Assembly: GCA_029168955.1 (NCBI GenBank) | Contig: JAPDOI010000131.1 | Coordinates: 1,384,501-1,448,500 of the forward strand | DNA length: 64,000 bases | Direction: 5' to 3' | Source of the DNA: Aplectana chamaeleonis | Taxonomy: Eukaryota > Nematoda > Chromadorea > Rhabditida > Cosmocercidae | Part shown: positions 55,209 through 64,000 of the stretch, one piece after another | Layout of the letters: each line of letters starts with the position of its first letter | Position numbering within the stretch: the first letter of the stretch is position 1 | Translations under genes and position numbers: made by a program | The notes under the pieces: generated by a model | The model's database searches: none | The model's input: the letters and a program-made list of their open reading frames with translations, nothing else | Told to the model about the DNA's origin: nothing

Positions 55209-55940
55209 TAAGGTTTACCAGTGCAGCCTCATGGAGCTTACATTGAAAATTACACATGCACGGTTCTGTACTGCACGAATTTTCGGTTGGGCGGTTACTT
55301 TTATCACTAAGGGGTTCTGAAAGCGCTTCAGAAATATGTTCCAGATTTGACTTGAAGGGTATATTGAAGCGCTGATCACAAATCTGGGCTGGGATTCATG
55401 AACGCTGCTGGTTAGTTTAGGGTTTGGTTAGGGCAGCAACCCCAGAGGTAGCCAAACAGCGAACCAGCATTCACAACCGCTCCATCGCGGTACCGTTGGG
55501 TGGCTAACCATTCCGCGGTTACGTACTTCCCGCTCAGTTGACGCCGAAAGTCTCGATAGGGGAAAATCAATATTAGCACTTGGGTCGGAATTTCCCTAAC
55601 CCGTCACTGCTTTTGTTGCACATGCTCGTTAATTTTGCTAGCTTTTCAAATTCTAATTTTTGTCTCCCTTGTGCTTTACATTCTTCAATGGATTGCAGGC
55701 ATTTAAAGGGGTTTCCCTCAACTTGGAGATGTTTTTTTTTCAAATTTTTAAGACTTTTATTTCAACAAATGCTTTTTGGTTTTTTGAAAGTAAATAAAGT
55801 GGTGCTGCTTGCTCACGATGAGCCGTAAACCTGTTGGTAAGATTGCAACCCCCAATTTACTTTTTTTTCTCGCATTACTAGCCTTTCCACCTATTTTTTT
55901 TCGAAACGCCTCTATAATTTTTTGTTTTTTATTAGGCTTA

Positions 55941-57036
55941 CAAGGGAACCACAATAAGTCATAGTGACCATTCCAAATGAAATGTACTTCTCTAGAACCA
56001 TTTTCGGACGAAAAGTCCGAATATGCCCATCGCAGCTGCCTGGACCCACTCTGAAAAAAAGTTATAGGCATTTTTTCTATGATTGTCGTACTTATTGTAC
56101 CCTCCAAAAAGCGCATTATTTTAACGAAAATCCGGAAACGAATCTCATAATCGTGTTCAGCGCCCAAAACTACCCCACTAAGCAAGGTTAGGTTGAAGGA
56201 ACATTTTCCAAGCTATGCGCAGACTAAAAGCGTTTTGGACTTGTACGGATTTTCGGTTGGGCCTTTATTTATACCAATTAGAGAGCTCTCGATGCGTTTT
56301 AGAATTCCAGATTTGATTAAAAATTCGCTCTAGGGGGTCATTTGGGGTGCTGATCATGAATCCGAGATTCATTTATCGATTTTCCGAAGTTTTCGACTGT
56401 ATTGGTTCACAGATTCCCATCGGGGGAGAATTTGATGGCAAATGGCGACTTTTGACGATTTCCGGAGTGCTTCTATAGAATATGCTCAAGTTATTTCTCT
56501 GGGGGTTGTTTGGAGTGCTGAACACGCATCTGATGTCGGTTTATCGATTTTTTGCAGCTTACGGTAGATTACGGTGGGTATACGGTAGTTTGGTCAAAGT
56601 CTCAGATTTGTCTCAAAGTTGCTATAGGGGGGGGTATTTGGGGTATTTGGGGTGCTGAACACGAATTCGATGTCCAATTGTCGATTATCGGAATATTGAG
56701 ATAGATTTTGCCTCCTAAATGGCATGTTACCTACCGTAACCTAAAGTAAACCTTGAAATTTGGGCAAGCAAACACCAGATTCGTGTTCAGCACCCCAGAT
56801 TACCCCTACATACATGTTTTTAGCGAAATCAGAAGAAAAATTCAAAAACACCTTTGAAATTTTCATGAAGGAGGGTAGTACCCTTACCTTGCCGGGAAGC
56901 TTTAAAAAACGCGCATAACTTTTTCGGAGTGGGTCTAGGCAGCTGCGATGGGCATATTCGGACGTTTAGTCCGAAAATGGTACTAGAAAGTACATTTCAT
57001 TCGGAATGGTCACTATGACTTATTGTGGTTCCCTTG
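55941..57036. mobile_element. Nested inverted-repeat element, CAAGGGAACCACAATAAG ends
   Basis: CAAGGGAACCACAATAAGTC at 55941 is mirrored by GACTTATTGTGGTTCCCTTG at 57017-57036. TTA lies on both sides (55938-55940, 57037-57039). Arms run about 130 bases (AAGTCCGAATATGCCCATCG and its mirror near 56950). The interior holds the recurring GGTGCTGAACACGAATC motif near 56350, 56515, 56650 and 56785. Confidence 0.8.
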
Positions 57037-57039
57037 TTA

Positions 57040-58060
57040 GGTGTTGCTGCAGGGATCATCTTCGTTCTCTAAATGAGTTTTTGACTTCAAGTCCTCCGCT
57101 TGTCTCTTGAGTTCCAAGTTTTTCCATTTCTTTTTTTCTTAGAATCCCTTTTTTTTCTCTTGGTCATTCTCACAAAAGCTTACTTCCGCTCACAACTGGA
57201 GAAAAACTGAAACGATTCCTTGGAAAAATCATGTTATTTAAAAAGCTAAAAATGCAAGGGAAAACAGGAGTTCAAACTAAAAACATCGAGCAGACCCAGG
57301 CTGATCACAGAGTCATGTAAATAAAACATTAACATTTTAAATACAAGCGGGCACTTTTGAAAAAAAGTAAGAGGAAAAGTTGTAAATGCGAAAAAAACAA
57401 AATTATGTGAATAAGGCGAATCGGGTTTTGAAAACGCACCACGAAATCCCAGGCTGGCAAAAAGGGTACAGCATCAAAAGTACCAAACCAAGTTAGGGTT
57501 TTCCAGAAGAAAAATGACGAAAACGTGTAGGAAAAGTGCTGGGAAGAAATTCTAAAAATGAGGTAATTCGGAGCGGAAATGGCCAAGAAACCCCAGCGGA
57601 GAGCCTGTGGCTGATCGGTAAATGTTTAGCGCACGGAAGAAAAGAATTAGAAACAAAAAGTGGAGGCAAAGCGAACAACGATGTGCGATAAAATAAAGAA
57701 GAGAGCGAGAGCAGGGAGGATAGGCGTAGAGATTTTAGTTATTCATGGGCAACCTACATAAAACTTGCAGATGGGGTTGATGATTCTGAGAATTTTCGTT
57801 GTTATCGAGAGGAACACATGATGGCTACCGGGCCAATAATGTGGCAGTCAATAACGAGCGGCATTCCTGTATTTTCAGTGTACCTCGAAGATATCAAATT
57901 TTTATGCGTAATGGCAAAATGTTTTGGATTAAATTGTGCACACGGTCCATATCAACACAATGTAGCTTTATTTTATTCAAATAACCTGAGAGAACCCTCG
58001 TTTACGATTAACCAGATCGGGATTTCCTCAAGCCTCAGTGTTGTGCACTAATACAACACA
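57040..58060. other. Unassigned interior of the 2.9-kb element
   Basis: Overlapping open frames at 57799-58051 in two phases and a hydrophobic minus-strand frame at 57329-57586 have no recognisable motif. I do not support a gene. Confidence 0.3.
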
Positions 58061-58399
58061 CTATTAATTCGACGGCTAAGCCGCAAAACCGCTGCTAACC
58101 GCGGCTAACCGCAGCTATTTACGAGGTGCGGTTACGCGTAGCCCAATCGTAACCCAGCCGTAACCAAACCGGATTTTTTATGAATGCCGGTTTCCTCCAC
58201 TGACCCGGCCGCAACCGTGGTTTGCCTTTCATGAATCCCAGCCCTGAGGTTGATTTGTCGATTTTCGAAAGTTTTCGGCTTAATTCGCTAAACGCATCTC
58301 AGCAAGGAAAGATTTTGGGGGCAAAAGGCTAATTTCGAGATTACTGGATTTCTTCGATAGATGTGTTTCAAAATCACTCTCTGGGGGTAATTTGATTTG

Positions 58400-58726
58400 T
58401 TACACTTAGGAGACCGCGCGTTCCACGGCTAGCCCCCGTAGCGGACCGGCGCGCTCCACGGCCAATCACTTTAGTGAGTTTTTAAAGTGAATTTTTATTA
58501 TGATTGCCTATGTTAACAAGAGATATATGGCGCTCAATATCTTCATACCATTTATGGAAATTGAAATGAGCACAGATATAAAAGCAATAATTAGAAGGAA
58601 TCCGTGTTTCTTGAAGTAAAACGAAGAAACCGAGTTTTTGGCGTGGGTGTGCAGTGTGGACACGAGGTCCCAGGAGCAAAACAGCCGTGGGCGCGCAGTA
58701 TGGACACGCGGTCCATTAAGTTGTAA
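58400..58726. mobile_element. Small element with paired GC-rich subterminal repeats
   Basis: The TTACACTTAGGAGACCGCGC start pairs with GCGGTCCATTAAGTTGTAA at the end. Inside each end a GACCGCG..CCACGG type unit occurs twice: GTCCACGGCTAG-like and GCGCGCTCCACGGCC on the left, GTGGACACGAGGTCC and ATGGACACGCGGTCC on the right. It is inserted in the host repeat; the target duplication is unclear. Confidence 0.6.
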
Positions 58727-59336
58727 CACGAATCTGAGATCCGTTTGCCAATTTTATACATGCTACGGTAGATTACTGTAGGTGCACGGTAGTTTGATCA
58801 AGGTTACAGATTTGATTCAAAATTGTTACCCGGGGGTTATTCGGGGTGGTGAATACGAATTTGATGTCCACTCGCCGTTTTTTCGAACCATTTAGGTAGG
58901 TTTGGCCCCCTAGATGGCATATTACCTATCGTAGCCTACAGTAAACCTCAAAGTTTCGACAAACAAGCTCCAGATTCGTTTTCAGCACCCTAGATTTCTG
59001 CTATATGAAAATTTTGAGCGAAACTTGAATTTTTTTCTTCAGAACATCCCAAAAATTCTGATGGGTAACCTTATTTCGCGGAACTTTAAAAACGCTCATA
59101 ACTTTTTAGAACCAGCTGCTAGGGGCGGGGTACTGCAAAGTTCTACTATACATGCTCAATAGATACTGGCCATATATTTCGCTTCCGTAGATCCGAAATA
59201 CGCTTTGTATACTTTCCTTGTTAGAAAATGAAGCTGTTCAAAAAGCTACATCTCAATGCATCCCAAAATCAGTGAAATTGGAGTGAACAATATGTTTGCT
59301 CCTAATAATCACAATAAATAGTAACTGTGTTTCAAG

Positions 59337-59630
59337 ATGAATTTTCGGCGCAAGATGCGTCAGGATAGCAAATGTGCCGCCGAAAAAAACGCAACTGCTA
59401 TTTCCGACACGGCTGTTGGAAAAGATGTACCCGCGAGTAATCCTGACTCCGACAGTGGTTCCTCAGACCTGTCGCCGCATGAGAACGAGAATGCCAGGTG
59501 TGTTATTTTTCTCTTCGATCCCGTAATTTGAACCGACTGTGATTTTAGTTGGACCGAAGCAGCACCGCAGGACGACGACTTCATGGATGGCGAATCCGAC
59601 TATTCCCCTACGCCTACACCAGCAAGGTAG
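59337..59630 (+). CDS. Small two-exon acidic-protein gene, unrecognised
   Basis: ATG at 59337 follows GTGTTTCAAG, which could act as a trans-splice acceptor. Exon 1 (59337-59497) encodes a basic start MNFRRKMRQDSKCAAEKNAT and an acidic stretch ASNPDSDSGSSDLSPHENEN. A 51-nt intron (59498-59548, GTGTGTTA...GATTTTAG) follows. Exon 2 (59549-59630) encodes WTEAAPQDDDFMDGESDYSP then TPTPAR and a stop. The phase-2 join reads through an AGT Ser codon. Product about 80 aa, low complexity, probably disordered. An alternative donor (AGCAAG|GTAGAG at 59626) could extend it. A 249-bp palindrome lies 50 bases downstream and may have truncated it. No family recognised; it could be the N-terminus of a transposon or nuclear protein. 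Confidence 0.45.
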
Positions 59631-59679
59631 AGAAAAGGACAGAAGCGAGGGCGGCACGAAACTCAGCACGAGATATGTA

Positions 59680-59928
59680 CAGGCCATAAAACGGCCAATG
59701 TCTCACCGTCGACTGCGTACCACGCGCTGCGCGACCGCACGCGCGTCGGAAGCAGATGGGTTTTGGCCGCCGCGCGACGAGTTTTGGCCGCCGAGCGACG
59801 TTTCAGCCGCCGCGCGGCGGCCGAAACTCGTCGCGCGGCGGCCAAAACTCGTCTGCTTCCGACGCACGTGCGGTCGCGCAGCGCGTGGTACGCAGTCGAC
59901 GATGAGACATTGGCCGTTTTATGGCCTG
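59680..59928. mobile_element. GC-rich palindromic MITE with TA duplication
   Basis: CAGGCCATAAAACGGCCAAT at 59680 is mirrored by ATTGGCCGTTTTATGGCCTG ending at 59928. The arms match almost perfectly to the centre near 59804. TA flanks both ends (59678-59679, 59929-59930), as in Tc1/mariner-type insertions. Open frames on both strands here mirror each other and are artefacts. Confidence 0.85.
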
Positions 59929-59930
59929 TA

Positions 59931-60479
59931 GTGGGGAAGAAAGAGTCCGCGCCCTGGAGTAACAGAGTCCACGCCCAGGAGAAACAGGGTTTCGGATCGG
60001 CCCCGCGCGCAACCCCTTTTTCGAAATCTCAATTCAGAGTGAACGTAGAAATTAGAGCTGAATTGCATTAAAAAGAACGTAAGAAGTTGGTTATACCACC
60101 CAAACACGGTTTGGAACGATTTACTGGTTTTCAAGTAAAAAGTGAAAGACCGCGCGTTTTTGTTGTTAATCTCCTTTTTTATTCAAACGGCGTACACGAC
60201 TTTGTTGGTACACTTAAAATTGAGCTAGGGAGCTAATTTTAGGGCAGGAGGCTGGAAATGCATGCAGGTCGCTCCTGATTCAATTTGAACTTGATACCTT
60301 AACTTTGAATGGTACCTCAAAATCGTGGGTTTACATACTAAACTAGCCGTGGAGCACGAAAACTGCTTTTTTCTGCAACTGCTGGGAGACTGGAGTGTGT
60401 GGGTGAATCTGCAGCCAATCAAGACAGGTCATCGGAGGTAAGTACTGAACTTGTCAGAATTCGTACACATGGCACGTCA
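59931..60479. other. Unassigned
   Basis: GAAGAAAGAGTCCGCGCCC at 59937 and a similar GAAGAAAGAGTCCACGCCG at about 61436 are short shared segments. Nothing else recognised. Confidence 0.35.
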
Positions 60480-60790
60480 TCGATCGATAATCAATATTAT
60501 CGATTTTAGCGCTTTTTGCACGAAATGCGGCGAGGAGTGGTGAATGCTGGTGGGATTGGTTTTCTTAGTTGGGGAATTTCTCTCATCAGTCATTATCGAT
60601 AAATACCTATCAATAGTATTATTTTTGGCCTGTTGCACTAAATGCCGCAGATTTTTGATTGTTGATGGCTCGAAGTCACTTGTTTGGGAAATTCTTCTCA
60701 TCATGCAAAATCGAATATCAATGATCAATAATATCGAGTTCTCACATGTTGCACAAAATGCGGCAATGAGTGGTGTTTTTTATGGGTGTG
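60480..60790 (+). repeat. Degenerate tandem repeat, period about 115 bp
   Basis: TTGCACGAAATGCGGC, TTGCACTAAATGCCGC and TTGCACAAAATGCGGC lie about 115 bases apart, with GGGAATTTCTCTCATCA and GGGAAATTCTTCTCATCA also one period apart. About 2.6 copies, diverged. Confidence 0.7.
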
Positions 60791-61021
60791 CGTCACAAGT
60801 TTTAGAAGTTGCACTCATACAACAATATCGTCTGTTAGATGTTTCATCATTCCGAAATGGAAATTTCTGAGCAATATTGAAAACAGAAAGGGAACCTTCG
60901 AGAAAAATATGCGAAATTTCTGAAAATTTAGCTTCCTGGCAAAAGTAACGATTTGGTAGTGGTCGAAAATATGTTTAAAAAATATCTTGAAATTTCTTAA
61001 AAAATGATTTGGCATAAAATA

Positions 61022-61411
61022 GCCTGGAGTAACGAAAAAGCAAGGAATTGAAGTCAAATAATCAAAAATACGAATTGGCGGTCAATAATTAAAAAAACTA
61101 GCGATAAGTAAAGACACAGGGATCAGATTTTACAAGCTTCTCCATTGAACTTATCAAAGCAAAATCAAGCGCGCAACGGAAACATTAAGCCATTTTCGAA
61201 ACCTGTAATGAGGGAATCAGCATAGGTCCAGCTAGGTGAACGCAACGCTCCATTCAATATCGCGCTTGATTTCGTTTTGATAAGTTTAATGGAGAAGCTT
61301 GTGAAATCTGATCCCTCTGTCTTTACTTATCGCTAGTTTGTTTATTATTGACCGCCAAATCGTATTTTGATTATTTCACTTCATTTCGTAGCTTTTTTTG
61401 TTACTCCAGGC
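61022..61411. mobile_element. Foldback MITE with TA duplication (390 bp)
   Basis: GCCTGGAGTAACGAAAAA at 61022 is mirrored by TTTTTTGTTACTCCAGGC ending 61411. TA flanks both ends. Arms continue for about 150 bases (ACTAGCGATAAGTAAAGACA, ACAAGCTTCTCCATTGAACT and their mirrors). Confidence 0.85.
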
Positions 61412-61413
61412 TA

Positions 61414-62285
61414 CTCCTATACTCCGCCAATGATGAAGAAAGAGTCCACGCCGTTCTCTTACCCTTCACCCGAAACCATTGCCGCAATATTATATTTTTT
61501 TGTTGCTGTTTTCAAATAAATATGTCGAACGAGCCTTTCATTTGGTTGTTAATCAACTTAAATTGAAGTGGAGTATTAGGATGTAAATGGTACGTTGTCC
61601 GTTGAATGTGATGGATAAGTTATGTACAACATTTGGATAAATAAAAACAACCAACGGTTAGTAGTTTATAACTAGTTTAAAAGTTGTGCATGATCGAGGT
61701 GGACAAGTATAACCCCACAAATGAACAACTATGAAACAATATACGAAAAATTGAAGTATCAGCTTGGAACGACGTTTACCCTACCAATTTATAAGCTCTA
61801 AACAAGTAACATAAGCCATCCGTTACTTGCCCGATAGTCAGTTTTTAACTTGAGTTAAAAGTTCTAAACTGTGCGTTTTCCTGGGACAACTCTTGCTTTT
61901 GGCATGCCTCAGCACACTTAGAACGCACATAAGAGGTAGTTGTCTTGCTATTTCCGCAGCATCCCGCCAGTCTATATCTACGCCCTAACGTCCATCGATT
62001 TCTCATAGTTGATAACCTGTAATGATTTTTTTTATCAGATGAATTCCTTTCCATTGAGGATCGAAGCGAATTAATCCTCTATCCTCTACATATAAAGAAT
62101 CGCACGAGGCAGTTCAAAAAAGTGGGATTTCAGCACAAAACGCGAGAATTTCGCGGGCATCCGCAGGTTTCGGGGTTACTGTAGCTTCGCACAGGCGGCG
62201 CGGCGCATGTTTCGAAAAGCGCCATTGCGCTTGTTTTCCTTTGTTATTTTTTTTTTGGTTTTTCTTTTTGTTTTCAGTGGGGCTC
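61414..62285. other. Unassigned
   Basis: No exon pair or repeat recognised; short frames lack motifs. Confidence 0.4.
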
Positions 62286-62290
62286 CAGAA

Positions 62291-62365
62291 GACGTGATCG
62301 GGGTAACGTGGAAATTCTGTGGGCTTCAGAAGCCTCACTGAATTTCCACGTCACCCCGATCACGT
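62291..62365. repeat. Short hairpin
   Basis: GACGTGATCGGGGTAACGTG then GAAATTC is mirrored by GAATTTCCACGTCACCCC and GATCACGT, with a 20-base GC-containing loop (GGGCTTCAGAAGCC). Arms of 27 bases with one mismatch. Confidence 0.85.
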
Positions 62366-63830
62366 ATTTTGGGCGCTTGTTTTTCAAAAAAAAACGAATA
62401 TTTCAAATCTTTGAAATAGAAAATCTGATACTCGCCAGAGAACCCGAACAGTTTATGAAAATACCAACTCATATTCTCTAAATGAATAAAATATTCGATG
62501 AAAAAAAAACGAAAAAAATCCAGCTAAAAATTGACTATAAAAGCCGGAAAATTGAAACATCGGAGAAGCGCCCTCAAAAAACACCGAATAATTGATTTAT
62601 TTCGATGAGCCTTTTTAAAAAATAGCGTTTGGAAAATAAATTTCCAAATGCGAGAATTCTTTCTAATTTATTTTTACCAGATGCTTTCTAATGGAATAAT
62701 GCACTCGGAAAGCTTTTCCCCCTCTATTACGCTGAGTAATCGAGTTCGAGCATTCAATCAATTTTTCAAAAAAATCATCGTATTCTGTAGGGATTTTAGG
62801 ATAACACTCAAAAGCAATTGAGCAATTATTTTCGAAATCGAGTATACTTGAACATTATCATCTGAGTTGAGCCCTACCCGAAAAAATCTTGTTTTTTTTT
62901 CGATTGGACCGAAAGTTCAAAAAGGCAATGATTCGAGTTTCTCAATGGATCGAGTATTCGAATAATTAAACACTATAATTTACCGAATGAATCGAACATC
63001 TGGATACTGCTCAGCAAGTTGATCAATCCTGTTAAAGCCTAATTGATAATGCAAAATAACGTCGTAGTTAAGAAAAAATATATGAATCTCAGCGGTGAAC
63101 GCTAGCATTGGTAAGGTAATTTCCTCTGAGGTTAGGAAATCAGTGGCGAAACTGAATTTTTATAGTTTATTAAAGGTCCTCAATCGATTGGACTCACTTC
63201 TACGGTCGTCTGATTTCTTCCAAAAATCAATCAAATCGATAATTCAGGAAACTTAAAAAATTGTACGGCGGTGATTTCTTCTGGAAGAGGAATCTCAAAA
63301 ATTCATAACTGGCCTCGCTGACCAATGAGATTCAGAGGTTTTCAGATAAAAAGAGGTTAGTAAGCAAGCCGACAAGTTTTATAAACACATAATCGAGGCA
63401 GATCGAATCAATTCAACAACTGTAAATTGATGAAAAAATGAAAAAGAATTTTTTTTCTGCAAGACCAGTAGACGCTTCAAAAACATAGTCTGTTTCAAAA
63501 CAACTTCCCATCACTCACTCGCGTGCGTGTTCGCGCTACTCTGCTCCCTCCGTATACCCTCTGCTTTCTAGCTGTCTCCCACCTTTGCACACGAACGCAA
63601 AGTAAGTAAGGAAATTTTGTTTTGACACAGACTACCTATTCACAAGCCATATCCGAATATGGAACAAACAACAAAACAACTTCTTGAGCGGAAAAAAGAG
63701 TAGGTATTTCCACATATTGGTTATCTCTGGTTGGGGGGAAGCAGAGTCGCAACTAGGAGTGCACGTGCCGAGCGTGTAGGGTGGCTCCGTTACAGATTAA
63801 AAACGATCGATATCGCTCACCGCAAACTTC
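62366..63830. other. Unassigned AT-rich sequence
   Basis: No gene, repeat array or paired ends recognised. Confidence 0.4.
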
Positions 63831-63869
63831 CCCATGACAAATATTCATCAGATTAGCCTTTCTTCTCTT

Positions 63870-63964
63870 TCTTTTATCTTTCTTTATTCCCAATTCTCTT
63901 TTTTCTTTTTTTTCATTCATGTAACCTTTTGTCGAATCGCCTTATATTTTCAGGCATATCGCTT
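63870..63964 (+). promoter_or_regulatory. Pyrimidine tract and strong splice acceptor at the window edge
   Basis: A long CTTTCTTTTATC-type pyrimidine tract and CCTTATATTTTCAG precede 63953. The following GCATATCGCTTGATTAAC could be an exon start reading AYRLINYRKITR before a stop. One-sided evidence only, since no donor is visible before the window ends. Confidence 0.25.
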
Positions 63965-64000
63965 GATTAACTATAGAAAAATTACCAGATGAACATATTC

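Larger units (their letters stand above)
55387..58243. mobile_element. 2.9-kb element with 3-bp target duplication and GGTTA-rich ends
   Basis: GGCTGGGATTCATGAA at the left and TTCATGAATCCCAGCC at the right are inverted repeats flanked by CTG on both sides (55384-55386 and 58244-58246). The host repeat rejoins correctly when the element and one CTG are removed. Subterminal repeats of GGTTAG/GCGGTTACG (55410-55530) face CGGCTAAGC/GCGGCTAACCGC (58070-58190). A 3-bp duplication would suit a PIF/Harbinger-like element, but no transposase is seen. A 1.1-kb element sits inside. Confidence 0.75.
55209..59216. repeat. Host repeat copy (GCTGAACACGAATC family) split by two insertions
   Basis: 55209-55386 and 58247-59216 are parts of one repeat: CTGATCACAAATCTG at 55372-55386 joins in sense to AGGTTGATTTGTCGATTTTC at 58247. 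Comparable uninterrupted sequence is at 56350-56385. The right part is interrupted again at 58400-58726. It ends near a CTTTCCTTGTTAG, resembling the end of the 55941-57036 copy. Confidence 0.6.

Noticed and set aside
59539..60071. Mirrored arginine-rich frames on both strands
   Set aside because: They arise from the palindrome at 59680-59928; the same peptide appears on both strands.
1..64000. tRNA, rRNA, CRISPR, operon promoters, telomere arrays
   Set aside because: Looked for typical T-loop and repeat-spacer patterns and telomere repeats; nothing convincing. TTTACG and GGTTAG runs belong to transposon ends.

Overview
This window looks like repeat-dense intergenic and intronic DNA from a nematode, most likely a strongylid (hookworm-like, clade V) worm. 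The basis is inference from content: long non-coding stretches, introns down to about 50 nt with TTTCAG/TTTTAG-type acceptors, non-LTR retrotransposons of the RTE and CR1/jockey types common in those genomes, and part of an FkbM-domain methyltransferase gene of the kind nematodes carry. There is no bacterial-style gene layout, no rRNA, tRNA or CRISPR array that I can support, and no intact long coding gene.

Layout. 1-9 kb: a 0.7-kb foldback repeat; an RTE retrotransposon corpse (1101-4442) split by a 1.16-kb hAT-like element (1430-2591); a degraded hAT-type transposase (about 6116-7014) with coding-like fragments beyond it, all broken up by small MITEs. 9-18 kb: little coding, several foldback elements, a second hAT-like element (14305-16146) and a 42-bp minisatellite (16520-17155). 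17.8-18.6 kb: two exons of an FkbM-domain gene on the minus strand, next to a 4.5-kb terminal-inverted-repeat element (18741-23242) whose ends are satellite-like arrays. 23-30 kb: MITEs, a candidate secreted-protein gene on the minus strand (27620-27901), and a third hAT-like element (29723-30159). 30.5-37.1 kb: an RTE copy interrupted by a second, opposite-strand RTE (with a 10-bp target duplication) and two MITEs. 37-47 kb: sparse exon-like pieces and a 2.6-kb element (40432-43022) with a perfect 8-bp target duplication that carries a jockey-like LINE fragment. 47.4-52.3 kb: a CR1 LINE with an inverted 5' part, then a nearly complete but dead RTE element. 53-64 kb: abutting MITEs, a 2.9-kb element with a 3-bp target duplication (55387-58243), a GC-rich palindrome, one small two-exon acidic-protein gene (59337-59630), and AT-rich DNA.

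The most striking theme is a set of transposons whose short terminal inverted repeats run straight into arrays of short CpG-containing repeats. In three of them (1430-2591, 14305-16146, 29723-30159) the termini are nearly the same (CAGGG-R-Y-G-W-GCG-K-AA type) and the 8-bp target duplications are clear. The adjoining heptamers differ between elements (CTAACGA, TTTACGA, TTTCCGA) but are organised in the same way: heptamers, a conserved GGTTTTTGGC-like spacer, then heptamers again. This module is in direct rather than inverted orientation at the two ends. I read this as one hAT lineage whose subterminal binding motif has diversified; no intact transposase is present to test it.

Most genes here do not work together. 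The window is mainly a nested record of insertions, and the host genes seen are fragments (exons) of genes whose other exons lie in unrecognised or interrupted sequence.
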